Shown here: positions 1 to 12,104 of the stretch, piece by piece
Layout of the letters: each line of letters opens with the position of its first letter
Numbering within the stretch: the first letter of the stretch is position 1
Assembly: GCF_003473485.1 (NCBI RefSeq)
Contig: NC_053048.1
Location: 47,442,255-47,506,254, forward strand
From: Medicago truncatula
Taxonomy: Eukaryota > Streptophyta > Magnoliopsida > Fabales > Fabaceae
Reading direction: 5' to 3'
DNA length: 64,000 nucleotides
Made by a program: the position numbers and the translations under genes
The notes under the pieces: generated by a model
Databases searched by the model: none
Told to the model about the DNA's origin: nothing
What the model saw: only the letters and a program-made list of their open reading frames with translations

Positions 1-611
1 AACAACAACAATAGTAGCAAATCACCATCTGGTTCATGGAGTATGCCATCTTCCTCAAGAATAGATACAAATCGAGCCACAATTCCAGTACCTGATTGTA
101 ACTGTGGCGCTTGAGGACAACCATGTTTAAGGCAAACACGACAGAGAACCCTGGGAGACCATTCTACACATGTCCATTTCACAAGGTATATTTGAAAGAA
201 AAATTGACCACTAAAATTGTATCTACACATTATACACCTTATATTCCATTGTTGTTTATGATTTCTCCATTTATGCAATTGTAGAATGATCCCCGAAATT
301 GTGGGTATTTTATTTGGCTTGATGAATGGGAAGAAATCTTTGGGGCAGAAGAAGTTGTAAATGCAGAGGAGAAACATTTAAGTAGAAATGATGAAAGAGA
401 GCCTCTAAATGAAAGACTTCTTGATGGGAGAGAGGTTGGCAAGGGAAATGGAGATGAGGGAAAGATGAAGATGAAATGGGTGATGATAAAGGAGGGACGA
501 AAAATTACTGTTGCAAACTATCTACTAACCCTTCATATTCATCCCTGCCAGCGTGGAAAGCCTCCTTTGCAGGTGATATGGCAAGACCAGCGTCCAGATC
601 AGCAGAGTTAA
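1..611 (+). pseudogene. GRF-type zinc finger protein (At4g04775-like), 5' end outside window, frame broken
   Basis: Two exons are visible: 1-185, then 285-611 after a GT-AG intron. Exon 1 opens with an Asn/Ser-rich stretch, then PDCNCGA, and continues (in a shifted frame) as LRTTMFKANTTENPGRPFY and TCPFHK. Exon 2 begins NDPRNCGYFIWLDEWEE. Together these are the Cys-x-Cys-Gly, NPGR-F-x-C and CGYF-x-WxDE hallmarks of the GRF zinc finger found in many small plant proteins of unknown function. About one base is missing near position 110. With one extra base the exon would be 62 whole codons, matching the phase of exon 2, so this is a real frame break or a sequencing error. The reading frame ends with TAA at 609-611 after a basic tail. 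The start lies upstream of the window. GRF genes of this size are numerous in legumes and are often carried by repeats, so function is doubtful. Confidence 0.7.
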
Positions 612-1705
612 CGCTCAGTTAACGTTTTGGATGGGAATGACTAACGGAAGAGACTTTCGAGGAGTTTTTTTTTTGCGTTTCCTTGTTCTAGGGATGTGCC
701 TGATAGCGAGGCACACTTTCAGGGACCCAAATGAGGGTTTACTTTTTAAAAATGTCTCTAAACCCACTAAAGCGTTGAAGTGGCATGCTTTTATCCACGT
801 GTCAGTTGTTGAGAATGCAACTTTGCCATGTGGCAGGCCGCATAATATTGAAAAAAAGAATTTTTAAAATTCTAGAAATTGACCGAAAATAAATTTTCAG
901 ATTATTTCATTTTCAAAAATTAAAATAAAATTTCTGAAAATTAGATAAATCGTTTTTGAAAATGATATAATCTAAAAATATTTGAAAAACAAATCTGATT
1001 ATTTTTGTTTAGAAACTTAAATTTAATTTTTTGAAAATAATATTTGAAAAACTTTTTTTTGAAAACGAATCTGAAAATAAATAAAAAACATTTGAATTTT
1101 TTTTAAAATTAGATTTTTAGAAAAAATTCTGAAATTAAGATTTCAAAAGTTAAAATGAAATCATTTTTTTCTTCAAGATTATATAATTTTCAAAAATTTA
1201 TTTTCATATTTTAAATTTAATCGAAAAAAATTAATATTTAGATCTAAAAATTTATATAATCATCGAAAATTTTATTTTCATATTTAAAAATTTGAATTAA
1301 ATAAAATTATATAATCTATTTATTTTTTAGTTTATTAAGTTATTTTAAAATATATATATATATATATATTTTATCATTTACAATTATAATAACTATATTT
1401 TATTTCTCGAAAGTGTTGGCTAAGAAATGAAATGATATATCTTTTTCGAAAGAATGAAATAATATTTTTTTAAATATAAAAGTCGACAAATATATAATAT
1501 ATAAAACAGATGTACGAATAAGTTGGTACTAAGTAGTTCAAATAAAAAAAAACAAAAATGTTTGTAGAAACTCCCTTTTCATTGTAGTATTATTCTAAGC
1601 CGAAGATTACGACAACAATAATGCAGAATCGGTGCTTAGTTGGAATCCATTTTCACTGTAACCGTCTTATTTGTTTCTTTTATTTTATTTTTTCCCTAAA
1701 AACCT
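612..1705. other. intergenic, repeat-like then very AT-rich
   Basis: Positions 612-860 have higher GC and look like dispersed-repeat sequence ending in Cys/Gly-poor noncoding text with CACGTG at about 797. From 860 to 1560 the sequence is dominated by A/T runs in which short blocks such as aaaattt and ttgaaaa recur on both strands, plus a (TA)n run at about 1352-1370. No gene was seen. Confidence 0.5.
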
Positions 1706-1740
1706 TTTTCCAATGAATCATCATCATCTATTTAAAAACA
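1706..1740 (+). promoter_or_regulatory. candidate core promoter of the alpha/beta hydrolase
   Basis: A CCAAT motif at about 1710 is followed by the TATA-like ctatttaaaaac at about 1728-1739, roughly 85 bases before the ATG at 1821. Spacing fits a short 5' leader. This is motif-based only. Confidence 0.4.
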
Positions 1741-1820
1741 TAGCTTCGCGATTACGCATATAAAAAAAATAGAAAAAAAAAAGACAGTAGCAGTTCTGTT
1801 GATTCCACACATGCTTTGCA

Positions 1821-4800
1821 ATGGCGGAAGCAAGAGGAACCACGTGGTGGAGTGAGGAACTAGCAAGTCTTATGGAAAATTCATTACCTGAATCTTCGAC
1901 AACGACGTCGTTTGAGGATGTCAGAAAATCATCATCATCGGAGGAAGTGGAAGTAGGAGAGAGTTTGAAGGAACATGCGGTTGGTTTTTTGATGGCTTGG
2001 TGTGAGATACTTATGGAGTTAGGTAGAGGTTGTAGAGATATTCTTCAACAAAATTTCTTCAATGAAGATTCTTATCTTGTTCAAAAGTTACGAGGACCTT
2101 GTTCTAAGCTTTCTAAGAGATTAAGCTTTCTGAATGATTTTTTGCCTGAAGATCGTGATCCTCTTCTTGCTTGGTCTATTGTCTTTACCGTTTTTCTTCT
2201 TGCCTTCGCAGGTTTCTTTCTTGATTCAACTCAACTTAACTCCATTTATTTTTTTATTTTATTTATTTGGTACTTGTTAGTAGTTTTAGTTTACTTTACT
2301 TTAATGGTTCCACAGTTGCAATCAATCTTAATTTTAATTCAATGAACTTGTTGTGCTGAATTCAACTATTTGTTGTTCTGTTGCTATTTTTGTGGATTGG
2401 TTTGACTGGGCCTTCGGGTCTTCAGTTGACAAAAACACAGGATTGGTTTGGTTTGATGTTGTTAATGTTATGTTCCAATTTCAATTCTTATCATGTGAAC
2501 CTTATTAATTAATTTGGGTTATTATTGGCAAGTCTTTTAATGTTTCTATGTGTTTACAGAAGAGATTATTACAAATATAAATGTATCACTTACTCCCTCC
2601 GGTTACGAATATAAGCAAACAAACATCAAACAAAGTAGATGTATATGGTTCAAACTGTGAACCAGATACACTCCTTTATTTGTTTGGCTTTTTTGCTCTT
2701 TTGCTTATATTTGAGATCAGATTCGAACAAACGGATAATTAACTAATTAATTTCTATAAATGCAAGTCAAATATTCTCAGTCCATTTCTTTATGACATAA
2801 ATGAACCTTCATATTTTCCTACTTGTTGATTTTCTATCTCTGTAAAACTTAGTCAAGTATGGTTTATATTCTTATGGATTTTGAGGGAAAAAAGCTATTC
2901 AGTTGCTTACAGATGATCTTTGCCGTTAAGCAATCTGGGCCTGGCATAAGTTTTGCTAACTTTTAATGAAAAAATTATTTGCAGCTATAAGTGTAGACTC
3001 TAATCACCAAACCTCAACCAAGGCGGCAATGGTTCGCATGCATCCTCCTATTGCTAGCCGGATATTGCTCCCAGATGGTAGGTACATGGCTTATCAAGAT
3101 CAAGGTGTTCCACCAGGCAGAGCTAGATTTTCACTTGTTGCTCCACATTCGTTTCTTTCATCCCGGCTGGCAGGTAAAATATAATTGAAGTTTTTGAAAA
3201 TAAAAACCAGCTTTAATAAGAATTACATACTTATCTTTAATATGGATTCAAAAACTTATCCCCTGCGAAATTTTAGTTCTTGTCTTCTGACATTTTCTAC
3301 TTCCTTTTGTTATCATTCTAATGCTAGGTATTCCTGGAGTGAAAGCATCGTTGCTCGAAGACTATGGTGTTCGCTTGGTCACTTATGATCTTCCTGGTTT
3401 TGGGGAGAGTGATCCACATCCCAGCCGGAATTTCAATTCATCGGCCATGGATATGTTGCATTTAGTTGATGCTGTCAATGTAACTGATAAGTTCTGGGTA
3501 CTATGCCACTCAAGTGGATGCATTCATGCTTGGGCTTCACTCAAATATATTCCTGAGAGAATTGCAGGTTGCCCCCCCTATTCAAAATTCTAATGTCTCA
3601 ATATCTTTGATTAATGTGTTGTTCATCTTAAACTCCACATCTGAAAAGGACTTATAAGTTAGGACATATCAATAATGTTAACATTTTGTGAAACGTTCAA
3701 AATCTAAAATAACTCTTCCATTGTGATTTGTGACTCTGTCTCCATTCATGTAAATTTTTGGGAAAGAAACAGAAAAAAAAATAATGTCAGTTGTGGCTAT
3801 GGTTATAGCGATGTACCAATTTCTAGCCGATTGCCTGCCTCTGTCGAGCAAGTTAAACTCCCTTTTCTACCTGCAAAGTATAGAAAAGAGACACATGAAT
3901 TCTGATAAGTTGTAATATACTAATATTACCTGAAAATGCAGGTGCAGCAATGTTAGCCCCTATGGTTAGCCCATACGAGTCACACATGACTAAAGACGAG
4001 ATGAAAAGAACTTGGGAGAAGTGGCTGCCAAGGAGAAAATATATGTATTCCTTGGCTTATAGATTTCCAAAACTTCTCTCGTTTTTCTATCGGAAAAGCT
4101 TCTTGCCGGAAAAGCATGAGCGGATTGACAAGCAATTTTCACTTTCACTAGGAAAGAAGGTGAGTCGTGATAACCTTGAATTATGTTGAAAGGGATAAAC
4201 CCTGTCTGAGTATTTTTCTTTTTTACTTTTTTTATTTCATCAATAGATATGAAAACTTACTTTTCTTTATTGCCAATAGCTAAGTGGATTCATGGTAGCT
4301 GAAAAACTTACTGTGTTGTTCGGCATTCAGTTTGAGTTTTGAATTGACTGTCCATTCACCAGTTGGTGGATATTGAGTTTGAACCTATAGAGTCGTCCAA
4401 TATAACATGTCTGTTTTGAAATTTACTTTTTGTGTACACTACCTCAATTAAATAAAGTTTCTGTAGGTGTCCGTGACTGTGGAAGAACATTTAGGCCTGT
4501 TATAATCTGTTGACAAATCAAATTCATATATGTTTAGGATGAAATTCTCGTCGATGAACCAGCATTCGAAGAGTATTGGCAGAGGGATCTGGAGGAGTCT
4601 GTTCGGCAGGGAAACCTGAAGCCGTTTATAGAGGAAGCTCTTCTGCAGGTATCTAGATGGGATTTCAACATAGAAGAACTTCATGTGCATAAGAAGTGTC
4701 AAACAGGAGGATTACTTCTTTGGTTGAAATCCATGTACGGTCAGGCAGAATGTGAATTAGCAGGATATCTCGGCCGTATACACATATGGCAGGTTTGAAC

Positions 4801-5201
4801 ATTTTCTTTTTAAGTATTGCTTTTATGATTATTCAGTATTTTCTTTCATCATTTCTATTTTAGTGTACTATGTAATACAGTGTTCAACTTATTCTTTGTT
4901 TTGGAGTTTAGCTTGTTATAATGTACTTACATTTCCCTTTTCAATTCTCAAACAGGGATTAGACGATAGAATGGTCCCACCATCAATGACAGAATACATA
5001 GAAAGGGTGTTGCCAGAGGCAGTAATCCATAAGCTTCCAAACGAGGGTCACTTCTCCTATTTCTTTTTCTGCGATGAATGCCATAAGCAAATATTCTCCA
5101 CTCTTTTTGGAACTCCTCAAGGTCCCTTTGAACGACAAGAGGAAACTATGCTCGAGAAAAACACGGAAGATGCTTTAGTATCTGTTTCTGATATTGAATG
5201 A
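1821..5201 (+). CDS. alpha/beta hydrolase superfamily protein, membrane-anchored
   Basis: Six exons give a 512-residue protein: 1821-2211, 2985-3173, 3328-3567, 3942-4159, 4538-4792 and 4956-5201. All junctions are GT-AG and the phases agree. After an acidic, Ser-rich N-terminus there is one hydrophobic segment at about residues 115-130 (LLAWSIVFTVFLLAFA), probably a membrane anchor. The hydrolase fold follows: the YMAYQDQGVP strand, LVTYDLPGFGESD, the nucleophile elbow CHSSGC (Ser in a relaxed G-x-S-x-G), the acid-loop candidate GLDDRMVPPS, and the terminal His in NEGHFSYFF. The catalytic triad Ser-Asp-His is therefore complete. The substrate is unknown; plant relatives are annotated only as alpha/beta hydrolases. 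The start is the first ATG after a TATA-like box and gives the conserved MAEARG opening. Intron 1 carries a small MITE. It is on the opposite strand from its neighbour, the IQD gene, with the two 3' ends facing each other. Confidence 0.9.
2592..2731. mobile_element. Stowaway-like MITE in hydrolase intron 1
   Basis: The left end reads TA then ctccctccggttacgaatat, the usual Stowaway-type start. The segment is a long imperfect inverted repeat: ataagcaaacaaa at the left faces ttttgcttatattt at the right, around a central palindrome (ggttcaaa-ctg-tgaacc). The right end is worn. It is noncoding. Confidence 0.6.
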
Positions 5202-6119
5202 TCGGAAACGACTGGTATACACGAGTTAACTTTGGATGTAAATAACACAGGCGGCTCCTATGCACAGCAAAGCTTCAAAGGATACAGCATTCCCAAGGAT
5301 TCATAAATTTTGAACCACGGGAGCTTTTGGAGATATATAGGTCGAAGTGTCACCTTACACTGTTTCTACTAACCTTCCACTGTTCCGAAGCAAACTGTAT
5401 CTTAACTGCCTTCTCGGATTTAGAGTGTTTATTCGATTGACCGTTAACTCAGCGGCAAAATCGTGCCTGTTACTTAGTTCCACTTTTTATTTTCATCTCT
5501 TCTTTTTTTATCATTTTCTTATGTTTCAATTTAGATTTTGCATTTGGGGTTTGATGGCTTATTCAAAACGGAGTTCATTGCTTCAGCTATCACCTCTTAA
5601 TTGAAAAGAGAAGAAGGGAGCTTAGCGACATACAAATGAAAAAATGAAAAGATTCATTACAGTAGTTTAGTGTGCATAAAGGTGATTATCTCTAAAATTT
5701 AGTGACATAATTGAGTCTTTATGCCTAAAATTATAGTAATGAAGTTTTATATTTTTTTTAAGAACTGTAGAGAATCTCCACCTGTTTATGAGATCAAGCA
5801 GTCTTTGAATGAGTTGTACCATAACTTGAATTATTTTGATGGTTTATTTTCTCTTAAAATAAACTGAAGTTACATGCAACCAGACAGGAAGCAAGTCAGC
5901 AACCAACAAATATGCTTGAGATTTGAAAGGGTTTTTGGGAAATGTTAAGCTTAAGCATATTATTAATTATAATTACAGGTTATTCGTATATATTTCTAAC
6001 TTTTTCTTCCTTCAACTAGAATCCTTGTGCTTTAAAAAAAAGTAAAGTTCAATGTTAGGTATGAAGTTTGCTTAAACGTCAAGCTAAGCAGTAAAAAGAA
6101 TACATGTGGATAATCCAGG
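5202..6119. other. hydrolase 3' region and plain intergenic DNA
   Basis: The first 400 bases are likely the hydrolase 3' untranslated region. The rest is AT-rich with no coding frame or repeat structure that I could support. Confidence 0.5.
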
Positions 6120-6495
6120 ATGAACACTTTTTTGGTTCGCTATGTGCTGACTGGATGCTCGCGTGGGGGCGTGAGAGGGCTTGATATAGGTACCGATTGG
6201 CTAGTTTACGTATTAACCCCAATCTCTGACTTTTGTATTAACCCCAATCTCTGACTTTTGAAAATTTGTGAACGTCGCGTCGCTTCAAAGAAAGAGGATT
6301 TTGCTCGTTATGAAGCACGATAATTGGGAATTAGCCTGGTTTCGAAGAGAGGGGATAAATCCACTGTTAAATTCTTACACCTAAACTTCTTAGCAAACTC
6401 AGCGCCACCCACATCTGAGACTAAAGACCGCCTATTTCCGCGAAAGCCTAATCCGTGCGCTGATCCTTCTTTCTATAGTAGGAAGAAAAGAAGAC
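6120..6495. other. possible nuclear insert of mitochondrial DNA (NUMT)
   Basis: The base composition changes sharply, from AT-rich to near-balanced with CG dinucleotides. The texture (gcgtgggggcgtgagagggc, ttccgcgaaagcctaatc, ccttctttctatagtagg) resembles plant mitochondrial intergenic DNA. No organelle gene is recognised in it. It could also be an old unrelated repeat. Confidence 0.4.
6211..6260. repeat. 25-bp perfect tandem duplication
   Basis: The 25-base unit starting tattaaccccaatctctgac occurs twice head to tail, at 6211-6235 and 6236-6260, inside the GC-richer possible organelle-derived insert. Confidence 0.9.
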
Positions 6496-7911
6496 TAAAG
6501 TAGAAACCAACATTAGTGGTTTGTTCGTATCTTTTCACTGTCTTTGACCAAGTAATTAGAATCCTAACAAACATCGTTTGTGAGATTGTAATCAAAAAAC
6601 AAAACAGAAAAACATCGTTTTTAAGATTAACCCGGCAGACATGGTTGCAACTACTATAAGACTTTCTAAACTCTAAAATCTGAACTTTAATTTCTGTTTG
6701 ATAGCATGTCCCACTTACTATCGAACAACTTAGTACTACTGTTACAGTATTTTAATTTTTTTAAACCCATTAAACAAAATTATTTTCATAATTTTTCATT
6801 TATTAAAAATCAAAGCATAAAATTCACATGTTTTCATAGATGCAACAAACAAAATGTGCCAACTGTTCAAGCAGTCACAATACAAAGTTACAGACATAAG
6901 GTACATTTGGTCCACTGTCAGAGAATCAGTAATGCAAGCTCATTTAGTTCTATTATTGTTAATGTTAATCTAAGATGAAATTATGTAAACTAACAATAAG
7001 ACAAGGGATTTTATTATTTTCACCAACATACATACTTTAAAGACAACTGAAATTTCTAATTTCACCTTGGAGAATGATAGAGAGAGAGAGATCAGGCATA
7101 GTACCACTGTGTGCTGTAAGACCCCACTTCAACCACCAATTGTTGATAAATAATATGTAGATGGATAGATAGAATAAATGTGCATGTTAGCATTGACCCC
7201 TTCTCTGAAGAGCTGCAGATGCATAAGTTAATAATAAGCTCTAAAATGGCAAATCACCTTGACAATTTCTTGCTTCTTTAAAACTCATTTTATACTATTT
7301 AACTAGCATATACACTCATGACTAAGCATAAGTTTTCTTATAGATGGATAAATAGATTGATAGATCCGTTGCATGGAAGAGACTGAGAAGTTACAAAGAA
7401 AATTATGCCAGTATGATAGCAATGTAAGCTATCTTTAGTGTTAATTTTTAAAGCAAAACATAGTAGCATCAAAGAAATAAAACAAAGAAATCAAATTTGC
7501 ACTTATATACCATATTTAGAATCAAGAGTTTCAAATTTCAGTTTATGAACAAAAAAGAAAAAGGAACTTTAAGCAGCAGAATCATATTCCTCCTTGTTGG
7601 TAAAGCGCAGGAAGGATTCTTACAGCAGATTCATCCTTCTGTCACAAGATCAACATGAACCAAATTTCTTCCCCTCAAGGTCAATGGTAAAGAATGTAAA
7701 TGAAAATACAAATTAATTAATATGGTAAGTAAAACAAATTTCACCCCAAATCAAAAGTATTAATGAAATGTTTGGATACACATAAAAAATAGGACAAGTA
7801 AATAAATAAAAAAGAACACTCAATGTAAATGAACTTTTGTTTTTATTTCTTCAGTGATATCTTCAATCCTACTTTAATGATTTCTGTCCTTTCACTCTGA
7901 TTACTATATAA
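6496..7911. other. intergenic and IQD 3' region
   Basis: AT-rich sequence holding a short (GA)n run at about 7081-7090 and, toward 7911, the likely 3' untranslated region of the IQD gene. No gene was seen. Confidence 0.5.
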
Positions 7912-10611
7912 TCAACTGGCCACACCATTGGGCACAGGTAACTCTGCATTTATAGCGGTTTCTACCTTCGGTGGACCTGAATGACGCCTTGGCCTCGCAG
8001 GCGAAGCCGGGAAAGAAAGGCGCTTTTTTGCAGTTCCAAAGGATCCTTTTTCTTGTTTGCCATTTTCCTTTGCTAATGGACTTTGACTTTGTGTCCTCAA
8101 CCTAGCTTTCGCAGATTGAGTCGGCACCATATAACTTGGAACTGATGGAGAGCTAGCAAGACTTTCATCATCTCTAACTGATGACCCGGCAATAGAGTGC
8201 CTGCGGAACCGATCTGACTGTACACTTGCCATGCTTTTGGAATCATCATCCATAACCCAGCTTCCCTTTGGACTTGCCTTCTTCAGTTTCCTGGCAACTG
8301 AAGCAGAAGCCGGCTTAGTAGGAGTTGAATTGGACTGAAAGCTGGGTGAGCCAGGATTTTGGCTCGCTACTGGAGAATGTATTTCAGAGTTGAGCTGGAA
8401 ACGGGCAAATGATTTGCTGATTTCTCCACCTATAATGCTGCGGCTCGAACTTTTAACAGATGAATGATCATTTAGTTCTTTATCAACAAGGCCACGGCTC
8501 TCCCAAGGTCGGGCAGCCATCCATCGTTCTATCCAGCTCCACCCCCAAGTAGGATTGGTTGGATCCACAAACATTGGATTCATAGATCTAGACGAGTTCT
8601 TCGAGTTTTGCTGTCACAATATTACACTTGCAGTATTAAGCAAAAAAACATAGCAAGACACTTCAATTCATTCAAAATATAATAGGACATCACATAATAT
8701 GTGGTGTTATTCCACTATCCAAATATCTCTATTGAGAAGAATTGAAGACATTATTATACAACTGAATTAAGCATATTATTATTATGCGAAAAAATCAATG
8801 TGGCAGTGGGAAAAGAGATTGCAGAGGTTTAAGCAGAGGAAATGGTTATGAAGATAGTGACTACATGAAAGGATTCCTGCATTTATCAAACCTAAGGTAT
8901 TTTCAGTTGTCATTTCATGATTTTAATTATAATTACAAAAGGACATTATTTTCATTAATTGCTTTTAAATATTTGTTACCGAAAGGGTGATTTCACCCCC
9001 TCTTGTTTTCATCCTCTTCTATATAGATCTTCAAAAATAGGAAACAAAGTGAAAAGGTGACAATTTTGGTATTATTCGTAAAAAGCAATTTTAAAAATAT
9101 TTTCAAACTAAATTGGTTATAAGTTTTAAGTAAAAAGAGCAACAGCTTCAAGTGGAAAAAATAACAAATAAAGTAAGTGATTTGACTCATCAACAAGCTT
9201 TCACTAGAAATAGTAGACATCTCAACTGCTGATGAGAAAATCACGGGCAAACATTTTAACATATCTACGATTTGCTATTTGTTATGCATCTCTATGCAAT
9301 ATCAACGATTTATTTTCCCATCAATGGTCGTTGACATATCTTACATCATTCTCTAAAGTGAATTATTCACTTCAGAAAAGCTCCAGAACATAACATGAAA
9401 GCTTGGATTCTCATTTTTTTAGTTCTTGAAATTATGTGAAATTTTTCCATGCGTCTTCCAATTCATGTAAAAAATTTCAACCATTTTCCTCACATATCTA
9501 AGTTAACAAGAGAAATAGAAAACCTGATGAGTGAATGCATAAGCTAGTGCTCTTTCTCTTCGCATAGTAGCCTCATACTTGCTCAGTAATTTGGCTTCAA
9601 TTTGTTCTTTTGATTGTAGGCTATCATCCCATTCCTCCCCAATCTATAATGAAAATTTGGGACATGTAAAAACCATTACAAACAAAGTCAAATAAGCGTT
9701 GGTCCAATGTTGAGAGATTAGCATTTTAAAAAAAAAAGTTAAAGGAAAGAAACCCATACCCGCATGGTTTCAAGCTCCTTTGCATGCTTCTGTAAGAGCT
9801 GTCTCTGCAAAGCCTGATTCTCCTCTAACATTCTGACCCTCCTAGAACGAATCTGAGATTGCACACGAGCTAACGTCTGCATTGAGCGGAGGGTACTCAT
9901 GGCTTGACGTTTTACAGCCGGCCCTTCCATCAATGTTTTCAATCTGACCAGCCCTCTTAAAGCCCGCAATGCTCTTCTTGCCTAAATGATTTTAAACGAC
10001 AGTTAAGTCTGAAAGGTATTTCAAAATGATAAATTTTGTTTTGCAGTGATTATTGAATGCCTCTTAAATCCTCATTAAAGTAAAAAATTTGAAACCAAAA
10101 GAACTCATCCAACGTTGCAGGAACAAATTTGAAAACGAGGGAGATTACAACACATACCAAGTATCCTCGAAAAGCTGTTTGAATCTTGATTGCTGCCACT
10201 TCATCCTTTGGTTTACCAGCAAAACGAGAAACAGTAGCAGCTTGAGTCTTAACAACTGCTGTCTGAACAGAACGAACAGGTTCCTCGACATCCACCACAG
10301 TTGTAATTTCAGCAACATTATGGTGATTGTTTTGATTTTCAATATCAGTTAATTTAATATCTTCTGGCGGAGGAAGAGGCAGTGCTGTATCTATTTCTAC
10401 AGAGGGGTCTGAAGTCTGCAATTTTTGCTTCCCAAACCATTTCTTTTTTGATTTACTTGATTTCTGAAACAACAAAAAAATGAAAAATTATAACAAATAT
10501 AACATAAAATTGAGCTAAATTTAATATATTATATATTTTTTCTTTTGATACCTTTGAGTCAGGGCTGAGAGCTTTCTTCACTGTAGAAAACCAATTTCCC
10601 TTCTTCCCCAT
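7912..10611 (-). CDS. IQ67-domain calmodulin-binding protein (IQD family)
   Basis: Five coding exons on the minus strand (10611-10552, 10463-10158, 9981-9760, 9643-9524, 8610-7912) give 468 residues with consistent phases. It starts MGKKGNWFSTVKKALSPDSK, the typical IQD N-terminus. The IQ67 domain spans about residues 108-185: AAIKIQTAFRGYL is joined across the intron to ARRALRALRGLVRL, and the exon boundary falls at the place conserved in IQD genes. Next come the coiled segment QALQRQLLQKHAKELE, WDDS-QSKEQIEAKLLSKYEA and RRERALAYAFTHQ. The last exon begins with the family block NPTWGWSWIERWMAARPWES and ends in a Ser/Pro/Arg-rich disordered tail. IQD proteins bind calmodulin through IQ motifs and act as scaffolds at microtubules, the plasma membrane or the nucleus. 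Which member this is cannot be told from sequence alone. Confidence 0.95.
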
Positions 10612-10639
10612 TATCTTCTTGGCATTCCTTAATTTGATC

Positions 10640-11054
10640 CTTTATATTACAAAAAGAAGGAAAAAAATTGAAGATCTGAAATCTCACTATCCAAAATATC
10701 TTATTTAAAATTGAAAAAAGCAGTGAAATTACTAGCTTATAAATCATTAAAAGCCATTAATATTAGCATGTTTGACACCGACAAGGAAATAATCTGTGTG
10801 GAAAAATGAAAATATAATATGGAAAAGAATAGTCAAATACAAACTTTTATGCTAACAAGTAACAAGCCATTCAAACTCCTAATCCTTCCCTATTAGTAGT
10901 ACATGTATTAATTAATTCAATCTAAATCAAAGTTTGGAAAATCAATTAAGTGCTTTCTAATTGGCATTCTCTTTATAAAATAAAATTGAATCAAAAGCAA
11001 TAAAAATGCTAAATTTATCTTTCTTGAAGAAGGTGCAATGGGAGGGAATAATAC
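10640..11054 (-). other. probable 5'-leader intron of the IQD gene
   Basis: On the minus strand a donor (attcag|gtattatt) lies at 11055/11054 and an acceptor (ataaag|gatcaa) at 10640/10639, just 28 bases before the start codon. Introns in the 5' leader are common in IQD genes. This is inferred from splice motifs only. Confidence 0.5.
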
Positions 11055-11055
11055 C

Positions 11056-12104
11056 TGAATGAATGAAGTGAAAGATCTGAAATGAGCCAATTAGTGTTTA
11101 AAGAAAAAGATTGAAACTTGAAGAAGATCAAAGTTGAACCAACCAAACCACACCTTTAAAACATGTTCCTGTAAAGAGGGAAAAATCAGATCTTGACAAA
11201 TGACAAAGAGAAGAAGAGAGTTTAGTTTGTTTGAATAATAACAACAGCTGTTTCTGCTAATATTGTGACATTGCTCACTTGTGTTTGTTGGTCCCACTAG
11301 GCCCCACTACTTGTTCATGTATCATCTTGTGCTTAATTGCAATGAATTTGGATCTTATCAAATATAAGAGTCAACAAATTAAGAGATGTTTGCTTAAAAA
11401 AAATAAAATTAAGAGATGTTATTTAAACAAATTTGTGATTTTTTTTTATGTTTATATTTTTAATTTAGTTTTGACTAATCTATTTAATTTGTTAATCTTT
11501 ATCTTAACCAAATTAACATTGGTGCCTTTGAGATACTGATTAACATTTCCCGTAATATATTTAAGAGTAGAGGTTCAAACTTTTAACCAACCTTTTAAGA
11601 GGTGAATTTTTTAGCCTATGCCAACTTGGAAAAAAAAAAGATCAATAATATTTTTTTTATGGGAAATTTTTATGCTTTCAACCTCAAGTGAGATGGGTTG
11701 CCATAAATGTGTTGGAGTGAGTGTTCAACTTCTTGTGATATGTTACTAAGTTAGTTACTATGGTACGAACTTGGATTTAAAGGGAAGTTATTCACTGCTA
11801 CAGAGCTAGTACTAGCTAACTAGCGACGCCTATATTTGGATTTGCAATATAGGGAAAAAGAAAATGGGAATGAGATACAAAAAACGGTTGGTTATATTTA
11901 TTTTATTATTTTTATGTCACATTTTTGAATTATTCAATATATAACTAATATCTTTTGAAGACTTTTTTTAAGGTAATATCTTCTATTCTTCTAAAGACCT
12001 ATTACAATAAAAACAATAAACCGAACATATTCTCATAATTATTATTTTTAAATTATATTGCTATGTTGATTTGATTTTTTCTTAGCACCCTTGTGGCCTT
12101 GTCT
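11056..12104. other. IQD leader/promoter region, then AT-rich intergenic DNA
   Basis: The first 200 bases upstream of the leader intron should hold the IQD promoter; no clear TATA box was assigned. The remainder is AT-rich without a supported feature. Confidence 0.4.
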
